This document shows, one piece after another, positions 21,990 through 33,468 of a stretch of DNA of 64,000 nt (position 1 is the first letter of the stretch; every line of letters begins with the position of its first letter). Where the stretch lies: the NCBI RefSeq assembly GCF_042186555.1, contig NC_133324.1, forward strand, positions 70,775,793 to 70,839,792, in the 5' to 3' direction. Made by a program: the position numbers and the translations under genes. Source of the DNA: Aquarana catesbeiana. Taxonomy: Eukaryota; Chordata; Amphibia; Anura; Ranidae. The notes beneath the pieces are model-generated. The model saw only the letters and a program-made list of their open reading frames with translations. It ran no database searches and had not been told where the DNA came from.

Positions 21990-22240
21990 ACAAACCCTAA
22001 TGTCAGCCTAAAGTCTACTAAACTTGTGCAAATACAGGCCTCATACTAGAAGCAGTATAGGCCCAATGTTAAATCTTATCGGCGCCTCCGTTACTCCTTC
22101 CTCCGCTCACAGATCGTACGTACTACGCACGCGTGTTACGCTTTATAGACACTGCGCATGCGTGAAACTCCGCCCGCCCCTGACGTTCTTTCTAGTCTAT
22201 TCCCCGCCCCTTCTCATTCATCGCAGTGGGGAAAGAGCAC
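21990..22240. promoter_or_regulatory. putative bidirectional promoter gap
   Basis: 250 bases between divergently facing MADF (-) and Myb-like (+) genes. It is rich in CpG (CTACGCACGCGTGTTACGC, GCGCATGCGTG, CTCCGCCCGCCCC), unlike the surrounding A/T-rich DNA. Promoter function is inferred from position and base composition only. Confidence 0.4.
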
Positions 22241-23542
22241 ATGGTGGAGACAGAGCAGGTGTCTGATAATTACACCAACGAGGAGGGGGAAAGCCCGGAG
22301 CCTGAAACGTCCCAATCCAGAAGGAGACGATATAAGGCATCAAATATGTCCTTTGGGAGATGTTGGAGATGGTTAACATCCTGAAGAGGGCCGACTATGA
22401 TGGAAAGTATGGACCTTACCCCAACCCCAATGTCAAAAAGGCCAAGATCATGGCGAAAGTGGTCAAAAGTCTGCACTGGAATTTCGTGGTATGACGATCC
22501 AAGGATCAGCTCAGGAAGCGGTGGTCGGACCTCAAATTAAGGGAGCATGAGCAGTACAGAAAGATCCGGAGAGTGCTGCAAAAAAGTAAGTAGTTGTGCT
22601 GTGTTCCTATTCTTTTTATGTGTATTACGTTCGTGCTGCTCCATGTGCTTTTCTTAACTGTTATCCAGTATAAAATGTCAACTTTCATGTTCATGGGCAC
22701 ATTATTTGTTCGTATCAAACATTTTTCGTGCAGCCTAGAAAACACCATTGTTTTGGCCATATGCATTTGGCCACATTTTTTGGGCCTACTTGTCTGAAAA
22801 TAATTTGGTTGTGTAGATGGGTTTGTTACTAGAATGAAATGCAAACTAGATTCTGTGTAAGGAGATGACACTCAGCAGCTGTTTACACATCTGGACGCTA
22901 GAGCACTAGTGTGGGACACAAGAACACCCTTTTTATTAGGGGTCCCACACAGGTGCTCCAGTGTATACTATAGGGGTGTCTCCATCTGTGAAGCTTGTAC
23001 AAAACAGGTAAAGTTTTGAAGCTTTACAAAGGACAAGAAAAATGCAACATCTTGGAACTCTGCCCAAAAAAAAAATTGTACCCCACTTCCAAATAATGTT
23101 TCCTATTTATAGTTCTGCCATCAAATATCTGTGTGCTAAGTAGACCTCTTTTTTTTACATAGGGGATAAAAGACTCGGAGGACACCCCTCATCCGAGGAG
23201 ACCAGAGACCCCCCCACCTCTGGAAGAAGGGGAAATCCACCCAAGCCAAGCAGAGCAGGAGGAGGAAGACGTGGTGGAAATTGGCACCACAACAGGTGAG
23301 TGTCTGCGACCACAGGCTCAGGTAAGAGATGGATGCCGGCATATTTATAATACATGGTGTGTTTTTGTTTCTATCTTTTTAGGTGATTGTGATGTTGTGG
23401 ATCCAGATCCTTTCACCTCGGTGCACAGATCCTGATCGGGGAGATCATGGGGTGTAATAGGGACTTGGAAAACATCCAGAAAAACATCAATGATGTTCAG
23501 CAAAAAAATAAGAACATCATTGATGTTTTAGGGAGAGTTTAA
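22241..23542 (+). pseudogene. Myb/SANT-like protein gene of the Harbinger element, broken
   Basis: Three exons fit: 22241-22586 (donor GTAAGT at 22587), 23163-23295 (acceptor TTTTTTACATAG, donor GTGAGT) and 23383-23542 (acceptor CTATCTTTTTAG). Exon 1 encodes MVETEQVSDNYTNEEGESPE, a basic stretch RRRRYKASN, then EMLEMVNILKRADYDGKYG, KKAKIMAKVVKSLH and QLRKRWSDLKLREHEQYRKI, the helix pattern of the Myb/SANT-like domain found with Harbinger transposases. Exon 2 is acidic (EEGEIHPSQAEQEEEDVVE); exon 3 ends with a coiled-coil-like run (NRDLENIQKNINDVQQKNKN). Breaks: a frameshift after SNMSFG near 22357, a TGA at 22492-22494 where the frame expects an Arg-like codon, and a frame change in exon 3 near 23420. 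The product in such elements binds the transposon ends and brings in the nuclease. Confidence 0.75.
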
Positions 23543-23609
23543 AACCCCTCCAAATCCCTTTGGTTTTTTGTGTGCAAAAAATAATTGACATTTTTTTGAC
23601 AAATTTGAG

Positions 23610-23830
23610 AAAAGCCAAATTTTGAAGAGGCACACAGTGTGTCAACATGTGCTATCTGCCATCACGAAGATCAATGTAGGCGTTTTGGGGGTGCAACCCC
23701 TTCCTCAATAATAAAGTAGCTGTGAGGAAGGGGTTGCACCCCCAAAACACGTCCCTTGATCCCCCGTGATGGCAGGTCGCACATGTTGACATTCGTAAAT
23801 TTGTGTGCATCTTCAAAATTTGGCTTTTCC
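23610..23830. repeat. inverted repeat with ~95-bp arms
   Basis: Left arm text AAGCCAAATTTTGAAGA, CAACATGTG, GCCATCACG and GGGGGTGCAACCCCTTCCTC is repeated in reverse complement to 23828, around a short centre near 23705 (AATAATAAAGTAGCTGT). It lies between the tail-to-tail ends of the Myb-like and nuclease genes. Possibly a small fold-back MITE. Confidence 0.8.
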
Positions 23831-24177
23831 TGGGGTGACTTCACCCCATCTGAACGCAATATCAAAAACAGTTTGTAAATACTCATGTCTGATATTGCCT
23901 TCAAGTTCTATGAAATGTGAACTTTGTAAGTTCCAGATTTGTGTCTTTCTTGTTGGTTTTAAACATGCCTATTTTATCTTAAATGGACATTTCTACTTTT
24001 TCTAATGTGACCCCAAAAATTGTTATACAACAAACATGTTGGTTTGTTTTAAAAACCTTTTCTAAATGCACATGTGATTGTGCTGGTATTAAAAAGATTG
24101 ATAATCAAGAATGTGTGAATTATTGTTTCACCGCTACAACACTTTTGTGGTGCTCTAATTGGTGTTTTCTGTGACAA

Positions 24178-24276
24178 TGGGTGTTATTTCCTGAGGGCAA
24201 ATCCACTTTGCACTACAAGTGCAGTTTCAAGTGCACTTGTAGTGCAAAGTGTCTTTGCCTTTAGTAAATAACACCC
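24178..24276. repeat. 99-bp hairpin MITE
   Basis: Arms pair from GGGTGTTATTT / AAATAACACCC at the ends, through GGCAAA / TTTGCC, to a perfect 19-bp inner stem (24205-24223 with 24232-24250; ACTTTGCACTACAAGTGCA). The loop is 8 nt. Small non-coding element inside the Harbinger transposon. Confidence 0.85.
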
Positions 24277-24416
24277 AACAGTGCTTTGTAAGGTTACACA
24301 ATCACGCCATTTTCAGGACTCACCACATTTCTGTCAGGGTCAGCTAAAACAAACACAAGCAGTAAATGTCACCAAAGATTTGAGTAGTTATTATTTTTTT
24401 TTATTTGAAAAAGGTT

Positions 24417-26414
24417 TTAGACATTGTCTGGCATATTGATAGCCCCCCTACCCGCAAAGAATTCAAGGTATCTTAGCCAGACATTACGGGCACTCAGGGG
24501 GGGCAAGCCAGGACGGCCACTTTCAAGCGCCGTCAGGGTTGTTTCATTTTGAATTGCAGCCTCAGGCCCAACTGAGCCAGCATAGTTGGCAGAATGTTGC
24601 CATAAAAAGTTGTGTAGAACACAGCACGCCAGGATAATATGATTCATTTTGTACTCCCATGTGTATGGGTGTAAGAAATAGGCGGAACGGGTAATTAAAA
24701 ACCCTCTGGTCCGGGGTGAGGGTCCTCATCAGGAATGACCTCATAAGATGGTCCTCCAGCGCAAATGCTTCATCCGCAACGAAGATGAATGGGAGTCCTT
24801 CCATATTGTCTTCTGGAGGTGGCAAGTCCAAGCTGCCATTCTGGAGACGCCTGTAGAACTCCGTCTGGGCAATGACTCCACCATTGGACATCCGGCCATT
24901 CTTCCCCACGTCCACATACAGGAACTCATAAGTAGCCGACACCACCGCCAACATCACAATACTATTGAACCCCTTATAATTATAATAGTACGATCCCGAG
25001 TTGGGTGGTGGGACGATGTGGACGTGTTTCCCATCAATTGCCCCTCCGCAGTTAGGAAAGTCCCACCGCTGGGCAAAGTGGGAGGCCACAGTCTGCCATT
25101 CCTGTGGCGTGGAAGGAAACTGTGGAGTCAAAGAAAAAAAAAATGTAGTCATTTTGCACATAAACAGGGAAAGCAGATTAGACACAAACATTCTTGCCCA
25201 ACATAAAGATAACATTTATTTGAGGGAGTTTTTAAAGACCAAAGTATAAGGTACACCTATCAGATTCCCCCTCCCCCCCCTCTCATGGGCCATTTCTAAC
25301 ATTATAGGGGGGTGGGGAACTCTTGGACAGGTAACCCTCAACACTTCATTGAGAGATGAATGCCTAAATAATGGGTATTACTTTGAACAGCCCCTCCTTA
25401 GTTACACTATTGACAGCCCACTGGACAGGTAAGAAGTGTCATAATACAAAGATATAAATACACATTGTACACATTTTAGCACATTTGGACATTCTGCTAT
25501 TACCTATCAAGATAATAATAGTATACAGAAACTTGAAACAGTACCATTTGAAAGTATTCAGGCAGGCCCTTGCACTACATGGTTTGGGGAATTCATCCAT
25601 AAATCTGAGCACAAAAGAGATGGGTATAGTGTGTATGGGTTTTGCAAAGTCAGCAGATAGATGATTGAGGCTAGATAGAGAATTGTTATCAGCTGACTTA
25701 GCAGTTGGGGGGAGGGAGGGTTCAAAATGATTTGGGGACACCCAAAAAAAAGCCTCTGGCACTCTGCCTGAATTTAAAGCACAAATCACATTTAAAAACA
25801 TTTTTGGGGGTATTTAGGGTAAAGCACTACTATGGAGCTGACAAAATACATTGTTAAGTGACTACATGAGGTGAATATAGGGCCAGGAGACCATGCTGGG
25901 GAGGTAAGTGAAGGCAAATATGTATGAAGGACAACAAAAATAATTACATAAAAATCCAGCATGCATGAGGACAAAGGGGACATTCACAGCATATTACAAT
26001 CATGGTAATTAGGGAATGAGGAAAGTAATACAATATATTATCAAACATTAAATACAATAAAATGTGATATTAAAGGATAAATCTTACCTTAATATACTCC
26101 TTCTGCAGGACCTGGGGGGAGATGCCTGTCGAGAACTTCAAATCCTGCAGGCTTCTCCCCGTTGCCAAGTACAGCAGGGTGGTGACTAGCCTCTGCTCCG
26201 GAGTGATGACTTGCCTCATGCAGGTATCCTGCCTGCTGAAATAGGGGGTCAGCAAAGCCAACAAACGGTGAAATACGGGGTCCGTCATTCGGAGAAAGTT
26301 CCTGAAATCATCAGGATTATTCTCACGGATCTCACGGAGCAAAGGCATATGACAGAACTGGTCACGCTGAAGCAACCAATTCTTGCTCCATGAACTCCTC
26401 CCCACCCTGTTCAT
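24417..26414 (-). pseudogene. HARBI1-type Harbinger nuclease, catalytically broken
   Basis: Exon 1 26414-26088 (109 codons) ends AAG|GTAAGA; exon 2 starts at 25119 after TTTGACTCCACAG, both phase 0, intron 968 bp. Exon 1 has WSKNWLLQRDQF, PDDFRNFLRMTDPVFHRLL, CMRQVITPEQRL and TTLLYLATGRSLQDL, the usual N-terminal half of the family. Exon 2 has CGGAIDGKHVHIVPP (first catalytic Asp, about residue 138) and FVADEAFALEDHLMR (second Asp, about 225). After QRVFNY the frame jumps straight to FRLFLTPIHMG: the Arg-rich motif with the third catalytic residue (R..VE..FG in relatives) is missing, about 18 codons. A frameshift follows at about 24656, and the C-terminal part (MNHIILACCVLHNFLWQHSA to MPDNV) continues in the next frame. 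The family performs DDE-type cutting of transposon ends; this copy should be inactive. Confidence 0.85.
25122..26086 (-). other. intron of the Harbinger nuclease gene
   Basis: No ORF with a domain and no terminal repeats are seen here. The polypyrimidine stretch before the acceptor (TTTTTTTCTTTGACTCCACAG on the minus strand) and the GTAAGA donor support it as an intron. Confidence 0.65.
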
Positions 26415-26958
26415 GGACTAGACTTGTGTCAAGGTCAGGACCAGAAACACCACGCCCCCGCACAGCACGAACTCTACGAGGAGTACGTATACGCAACATG
26501 GCTAGAAAACGGTCGGCTGCTCAGAACGAAGTAACAGAACGCACTGAAGAACAGCAAGGCCTGTGAAGAGTGACCTGAAAAACAGTAACGAACGAACAAG
26601 AACACAATGATAAATCAATGGTACTCGCTGCACACACTGAAGAGCAGATACAAACCCACAAGCACAAACTGAACAGCAGAAAACGATCTGAAAACCACGA
26701 GTCTGAAAAAGCGCGAATCGTCTCTCACCAAACTTTTACTAACACGAGATTAGCAAAAGGAGCCCAGAGGGTGCCGCGCTTGATTCTGAACTGGCGTACG
26801 TGGTGTACGTCACCGCGTTCTTGGCGAGCGGAAATTCCGACAACTTTGTGCGACCGTGTGTACGCAAAACAAGTTTGAGCCAACATCCGTCGGAAAAAAT
26901 CCATGGATTTTGTTGTCGGAATGTCCGATCAATGTCCGATCGTGTGTACGGGGCATTA

Positions 26959-27250
26959 GTCTGTATGGTTCAATATCGAGTTGGCCCACCCATTGCAGCT
27001 ATAACAGCTTCAACTCTTCTGGGAAGGCTGTCCACAAGGTTTAGGAGTGTGTCTATGGGAACGTTTGACCATTCTTCCAGAAGCGCATTTGTGAGGTCAG
27101 GCACTAATGTGGACAAGAAGGCCTGGCCTGCAGTCTCCACTCTAATTCATCCCAAAGTTGTTCTATCGGGTTGAGGTCAGGACTCTGCAGGCCAGTCAAG
27201 TTCCTCCACCATAAACTCGCTCATCCATGTCTTTATGGACTTTGCTTTGT
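26959..27250 (-). pseudogene. Tc1-like transposase, C-terminal fragment
   Basis: Minus-strand text runs to a stop TGA in ATATTGAAC near 26971 and encodes, with frame breaks, NPIEQLWDELE-like sequence at 27150-27180, then LTNALLEEWSN and RRVEAVIAAMGGPTRY. The NP-(I)-E motif holds the last acidic residue of the DD34E triad of Tc1/mariner transposases. The N-terminal two thirds are absent after 27250. Its 3' flank is the piece at 19535-19605. Confidence 0.82.
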
Positions 27251-29194
27251 GTGCCCACTTGCCCGATACCCGCAAGTACATGATCAGGCATATATATGTG
27301 ATCCTGCGCAGCACCGCCGGCGAGTAGTTAAAAAGCCCCAAACCCGAGTTCCTTATCTTTTTAACAACTCAGGAACTAGCTGGCTAAATTATATAGGACT
27401 TTGAAATTTTTGATGGTCATTTCAGTTAACATGTAGGCAGGTACAGGATGCAGTATGTCATTCAGTCTGAAAGCGGCACTGTGTGCTCTTTCAGGTTGGC
27501 AGAGGTTTGATGGAGAGAACATGCCTCCCTTCTTGGGCTCCAGATGGCCATCTTGGGGAGAACGGTCCTTATAGGTATAGGGGATAACGCCACTTGGTGT
27601 GCCAGGCAGAAGGTAGGGAAAAAGCCCCACTGGTTAGGGAAGGCACAGGTGAATGTGCAGGGAGAGGTTGTGGATGAGCAGGAATGTGCAGGTTTCCTTA
27701 TCAGGGTGTTTCCGTTGCATTGGTCCCGATCTGACTGTAATATACTGAGGAGGCCTAACGGAATCCAGTGTAACATTAGCACCAAACGTCAAATGGAGGA
27801 CTTCTCGGGCACTGTGACAATGTAAGTGGAATTTTTTAACACTACTAAATCAAGTCTACGCTACAAGTATTCTACAGCTAAAGAAATGTTATACTTCGTG
27901 GCTAATGTGGTGCCAATGCTATAGTGGACTGCTATACCCTAACTATTGAGTCTATTAAGTTGTTTTCTACAATATCAAAACAGTGTCAAGTCACCCTGTC
28001 TCGTGATTCTTCCTAAAGTTCCAGAACACTGCTTAAGCTTATGCTATATTGCAAGATATCAAGGCCTGCTCTAACCAGAGACTGGCAAAACTATTTTTCC
28101 ATAACCACAGAAGATATAAATCCACTGTCACGATAACCTACCTTCCATACTCCAGTGCTGGTAACCCCTCGACTCATGTGGCAAGTTTGAGCCACAAAAC
28201 ATATCTTTGCTGACATAAAGAAATGTGATATTAATTCAACACACTGACCTTAATCCATTTCTAGACACACCACACCATACATTCCTGTGGGCACCTCTAC
28301 CATTCGATCTATGGATGGGTTTTTGTTTCTTCTCAAACAAGCCAAATATCTCCCCCCCAATGTCCCCTTTAAGGACCTAAGACTGGGATCTGAGGCATTG
28401 AGAGCGACCAGCCTTATCCTCCGTAGAGACAGAGATATTCCGTACTTGGGACCAGGAAGGTTGCATGTTTTACCCGACAGAGTCACCACAACCTCACCAA
28501 GTGTAAATGGTAATTTTGAATACTTATAAATAACTATTATTGTAACTATCAGCTCTATATACTACTCTATAATGGCTCTCCTGTTGCTCCTCTTATTGTT
28601 TCAATAAATACCACGGTTTGTTCCCTGGGTCTTTATCCTACTCCCTCAGCTCTACCCCACTCGAACCCTGAGGACCACCACCACATGTCACATGACCAGG
28701 AAGTCTGTTTAAACTCAAGCATTGAGTCTGACAGTGGTTAGTGCACCCAACTCCCCCAGTTTGCCTGCCTGCCACAGCCTGCCCAATCCAACCTGCCTGC
28801 TACAGTTTACCCAACCTGCTACAAACTCCAGTCTGCTGCAGTCACTGCCAGTCAGCCTACTATAGTCAATCAACATGTCTGCTGTTAGCATTTGTGAACC
28901 TTTGCATCCATCTATACCTGTTAGGTGACCTAACTACAGGAAGAGGCACATACAAGACCAGTCACTCTGCACAAGAAGAGAACAGCAGTGACTTAAGAAA
29001 AGGAAATTCCCACACAGATCTGGAAAAAATACACAAAGCACACCAAGATTCAAAGAAGACTACATATGACACTTGTATTTAGACAATATTTGCTTATTGA
29101 GTTCAGCTTTAATGTTTTGAAAGTATTTGTTTATCTGCTGTTTACGATATGTTACTCTGCATGAAGAAGTTCCAGGAAAAATTCCAAAGCAGGT
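27251..29194. other. no gene recognised
   Basis: Nearly 2 kb with no supported feature. Open frames up to about 110 codons occur on both strands (for example 27462-27785 - and 28741-29082 +) but carry no domain, repeat each other in shadow frames or are rich in C/A-repeats (CTGCCTGCCACAGCCTGCC near 28765). Confidence 0.4.
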
Positions 29195-29195
29195 G

Positions 29196-29535
29196 GTGTA
29201 TCCCAAGTTCTTGCTCAAGTCATTCTCTCAGCAGCTCAGCTCATCCTCATCCCTCCTTCTAAAACTTTCGGCTATCTCTATGAAAAAAAGAACGTGGTGG
29301 ACCTTTGTTTTTGTTTAAAGCTTCTTTCACATGGGTGTTCCAATCAGATCCAACTGCCAGTTTGGGTGTATCCCAAGTTCTTGCTCAAGTCATTCTCTCA
29401 GCAGCTCAGCTCATCCTCATCCCTCCTTCTAAAACTTTCGGCTATCTCTATGAAAAAAAGAACGTGGTGGACCTTTGTTTTTGTTTAAAGCTTCTTTTAC
29501 ATGGGTGTTCCAATCAGATCCAACTGCCAGTTTTT
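29196..29535 (+). repeat. 170-bp tandem duplication
   Basis: GTGTATCCCAAGTTCTTGC starts at 29196 and again at 29366. The two copies are nearly identical through GAACGTGGTGGACC and CCAATCAGATCCAACTGCC. The young age is inferred from the near identity. The repeated open frame ending in TWWTFVFV is a by-product. A MITE-like end CTTTCACATGGGTGTTCC inside it pairs loosely with GTAAAAGGGCC at 29874. Confidence 0.88.
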
Positions 29536-30060
29536 CAAGTGGATCTTAATGGAAACTCCATGTTAAATCTATGGGTAGGGAGATGTAATTTGGCATGTGT
29601 CCATTTACATTTGATTACCTACGAGTATGTCTAGGTCCAGAAAACCCCCCAAAAAAAGTCAGTGTGCTTTTTTATTTTTTCAGACATAAATCTGACAGAT
29701 CAGAAATATGCAGATGTAAATGGAAGCATTTCCCTTTACCACCTGTCCATAGATCTAATATGGGGGGTTTGTGCAGTCCATACCATGCATGACTGACATC
29801 CATACCATTTGGCTCTGATTAGGCAGGGGATCTGTTCACAGATCCCCTGCTGATTGAAAAGGACATGGCCAATGTAAAAGGGCCATAAATACCCCTGTAA
29901 CTATGCAACATTAAATACTACATTTAGATTAAACGTAGAAATGTAAAGAAAAAATAACAATATCATTCTTCAAAATTCACATTTTTTTTTATTCATTCAA
30001 CTGTATTTGTTCTTTTCAGGTAATGTAAATGCCTAAATTAACTTACCACAGCTAGCTCCT
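29536..30060. other. no gene recognised; possible MITE remainder
   Basis: Text up to about 29885 (CCAATGTAAAAGGGCCATAA) may be the right part of a MITE with the CTTTCACATGGG end noted at 29326; similar ends occur at 49667-50058. No coding sequence is supported. Confidence 0.4.
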
Positions 30061-30069
30061 GAGACCATC

Positions 30070-31250
30070 AACTTTTGATGACGAAACGCGAAGGATGATA
30101 CTTCCAGCTGACGTCACACCCGGAACTGGAAGCATGCGGAGGCCATCTTTGATGAGGGTGCTTTTCGAGTTTTATAAGGCAGATGCATTTATATATGCAT
30201 TTGTATTTAAGGAAAGAATGGTACTTTCACTATGTGGGATTCCTCTTCATCCTTCTGCACATATATGGAGGACTAACTTTGAGCTGCATATAGAGTTGAT
30301 CCTGCATTCATTTTAAAGAGCTGGAGAGGAAGTTCTATGGGAAAACTAAAGCTGCAATACCTTGGTCCTGTATATACATGCCGTTTTGACTCAGTTGCTA
30401 ACACAAGGGGTCAAAACCATCTGGTAAGTGTGGGGTGAAATCCATGTGGCCTGTCTTTCTTGGAGGATCAATACTTTGGAGCACCTTTTCTTCCTGAAGC
30501 ACTATTGTGTGTCATTGCTTGGAGCTGTCACAAGGCATGGACACTATTGGATGGACTAATAACTTTGAGCTGCATGTAGGGGAGATCCTGTATTCATTTT
30601 AAAGAGCTGGAGAGGAAGTTCTATGGGAAAACTAAAGCTGCAATACCTTGGTCCTGTATATACATGCCGTTTTGACTCAGTTGCTAACACAAGGGGTCAA
30701 AACCATCTGGTAAGTGTGGGGTGAAATCCATGTGGTCTGTCTTTCTTGGAGGATCAATACTTTGGAGCACCTTTTGTTCCTGAAGCGCCATTGTGTGTCA
30801 TTGTTTGGAACTGTTACGAAGCATGGGCACTATTAGGGGTACTAATAATGATGAACTGCATATAGGGGAGATCCTGTATTCATTTTAAAGAGCTGGAGGA
30901 AGTTCTATGGGAAAACTAAAGCTGCAATACCTTGGTCATGTATATACATGCCGTTTTGAATCACTTGCTAACACAAGGGGTCAAAACTATCTGGTGAGTG
31001 TGGGATGAAATCCGTGTGGTCTGTCTTTCTTGGAGGATCAATACTCTTGCGCACCTTTTGTTCCTCAAGCGGCATTGTGTGTCATTGTTTGGAACTGTCA
31101 CAAAGCATGGACAATATTAGGTGGACTTTATTTATATGTTCTGAATTATTTGTGTGGTTATTTTGTGTTTGTATAGTTACATTTGCGATACACATTGGAG
31201 AAGGGAAGGTAGCACTGTTACCCATAGGTATTTGGGGTATTCATATCTAA
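30070..31250 (+). mobile_element. retroelement relic with 286-bp tandem repeats
   Basis: Opens with TTGATGACGAAACGCG (30075-30090) and CTGACGTCACACCCGGAACT, motifs shared with 15329 and similar to the hammerhead core at 33765. From about 30270, units beginning TTTGAGCTGCATATAG and containing AGAGCTGGAGAGGAAGTTC repeat at 30317, 30603 and 30889, a 286-bp period, about three copies. No RT frame is found. Classification as a Penelope-like or related non-coding retroelement is inference. Confidence 0.5.
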
Positions 31251-31957
31251 TGTTCGTTAGTGTTTCAGATAGGAGGCAGGGTAGGGACTCAGAGCATGGG
31301 GAATAGAAAGCTCTGAAATGCGTTTACCATACCGATGCTAAACTTATGTAATCTTTTGGCAGGTCAGGAGGTTCCTGTTTATGCGTTTCAACTGTTTATT
31401 TAGCTGTTTGGCCGTAGTCGTCATTTAAAAAAGATTTCCGGAATCCGATTTATTACAAAGCTGAATGATACTACATGTCTTCATTTCTAGCATTTCCCAT
31501 TCATCTCCTCATAGAAATATTTGCAGTTTTTTTCTGGCCTGGCTTCAGTAAAAACGCCACATGAAGTGAAGAGCTATGGTCTCCTCTCTTCCTTTGGCTG
31601 CAAAATGTAACAGCTGTCCTCCCACTTATGTTTACCACTAAGACATATTTTCCGAACCTAACATATCTCATGAAGCACACAACAAGGTTCACTGTGAAGC
31701 CTGCACACTTCTTTGTATTGATTAAAAAGATAAAAATGAGTGTTGTGTATTTGTCTTACACTTTGGAGGAGCTGCATGTGAGAAGAATGCTGTAGCGCTG
31801 GGAGGTTTACAGTCATGAATTAAATTAAACAAACAAAAGTATAATTATATCCCGAAATTTGAAAAAGAACTCCTGTTAGCTGCATTTTTTTTTTTTTACT
31901 GTTCAGTATTTGAAGCTCTGAACATGTTAGCCTGCCTTGCCATGTGTGGGTGACTTG
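31251..31957. other. no gene recognised
   Basis: No ORF with a domain, no repeat ends. A minus-strand frame at 31501-31692 is short and unsupported. Confidence 0.4.
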
Positions 31958-32470
31958 TTAACACTCAACAGTAAAATCGGTGTGTATATGCAGTAAAGCA
32001 TGCTTGTTATACTCACTGTGGAACCTAAGGGGTTAATTCTCCGCATTGTGTAAAAAGGCTGTTAGATCCTGTCCTATCTGATCTTCCCCTTCTTCCACTG
32101 TCCCCTAATAATTTCCTGATAACACAGAGTCTATGGAGTCAGGCTGCACACGCTCAGTTTGGTGTGTATTGCTAGACAGTTTTTTCTTTTCTTGGGAGAG
32201 CGCATGTGATGAGCACAGAGCCAATCAGCACTGTCCAGACAGAGAGTCAGGGACCTTGCAGTCTCATAGGACAGCCAGAAAACTCCTCCTACAAGCTATA
32301 ACCAGTGCTGGGCTGGACACTGATAGAAGTCACAAGACTGCTATATACTGCTGATGAGAAAAGGTATTTAGCAGTTTATATCTACTAAAATAATTGCATT
32401 TCCATGTTTAGTGTACTGTGGGATACCAGATATAGCGAGTGCAGGCTCCTGGGTTTTAGTAACACTTTAA
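31958..32470. mobile_element. MITE, GTTACTAAACCC family, copy 2
   Basis: Aligns along its length with 17277-17827 (GCAGTAAAGCATGCTTGTTA, GTGTAAAAAGGCTGTTAG, CCAATCAGCACTGTCCAGAC). The right end GGGTTTTAGTAACACTTTAA is clear; the left end is diverged. Non-coding. Confidence 0.75.
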
Positions 32471-33085
32471 AGTAATTGTGAACATACAATGTTATAGACA
32501 CGTTCTAATACAGCTATAGCTATGTAGGCACCATAACTGTTTTTTCATAGTTTCAGAAATAATCTTCCTTACCTTTTTTTTTTTTTTTTTACAAGGTTAA
32601 AATGTTCCATCATGCGACCATGCATCTCTTTTTTTCTAATAGTCGGGGGGGGGAGGGGGGGTACAGGATACTGTGCAGTTACACAGGGTGCCTGTATCTG
32701 TTTAGCCTGTTTAGCCTGTTTAGCCTGAGGCAAGATGCGGGCTGTGGTTCAGCAAGAGGTGTGTTCAAGACACAGGCTAAAACACAGGGGGGGTGCAAAC
32801 GGCAGGCTGTGATTGGTTGCGGGGGTGTGGTGGCTACCCAATACCGGCATATTTGCACTGTGTCCTGTACCTATGAAGGAGCCAAAGTATGAAAACTGAC
32901 CACAGATCAGCTTCTGTGGTTTGTGTGGTCATTTTAGAACAGAACAGGGAAGAAAGAGGGTTCGCAGGATCAACCAAGTACTTCTGATGGAAGACGTACA
33001 TGAAAATGAGAGGTTTTGATTTATGAAGTACACGTATGTGAACTACACTCATGAAAAAATATATATTTAGAGTAACATACACTTT
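32471..33085. other. no gene recognised
   Basis: Holds a G-run (32644-32661), a triplicated TGTTTAGCC (32698-32726) and no supported coding sequence. Confidence 0.4.
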
Positions 33086-33468
33086 AAAGAAGAGCTCTGA
33101 ATTATTGGAGGTATTTAATACAGCAATAGAATGTGGTCATCTTCCAACAACTATGAATGAAGCAATTATTATAGTTTTGTTAAAACCAGATAAAACTCGG
33201 AATAAGCCTGAATCATACCGCCCAATATCATTACTTGCATCGGATGTGAAGTTATTGGCAAAGGTGTTAGCCAATAGATTAACAAAAGTAATAGCCAAGA
33301 TATATAGATCAATCTAGTGCATATAGATCAGTCTGGTTTTATTCCAGATAGATCTACTGCAGTGAATTCAAGGCGCCTATTTCTTAATTTGCAGGACCTG
33401 TCTGAAAACTTGGGTAATAGGGCTATATTGTCGCTGGATGCGGCAAAAGCGTTTGATAGCATAGAATG

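Larger units (their letters stand above)
19609..26955 (-). mobile_element. 7.35-kb PIF/Harbinger transposon with three genes
   Basis: Inverted ends TGCCCTGTACGCACGGTCGG and CCGATCGTGTGTACGGGGCA are flanked by TTA on both sides (19606-19608, 26956-26958), the 3-bp duplication typical of PIF/Harbinger. It is inserted near the 3' end of a Tc1 copy, whose two halves flank it. Inside, left to right: a G/T-rich tract (20040-20220), a SINE, an inverted MADF-gene fragment, a MADF-domain gene (-), a Myb/SANT-like gene (+) and a HARBI1-type nuclease gene (-). The first two genes diverge from a CpG-rich gap at 21990-22240. All reading frames other than the MADF gene show breaks, and the nuclease lacks its last catalytic motif, so this copy could not move by itself. 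The MITEs at 5429, 35352 and 52735 share its ends. Confidence 0.92.
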
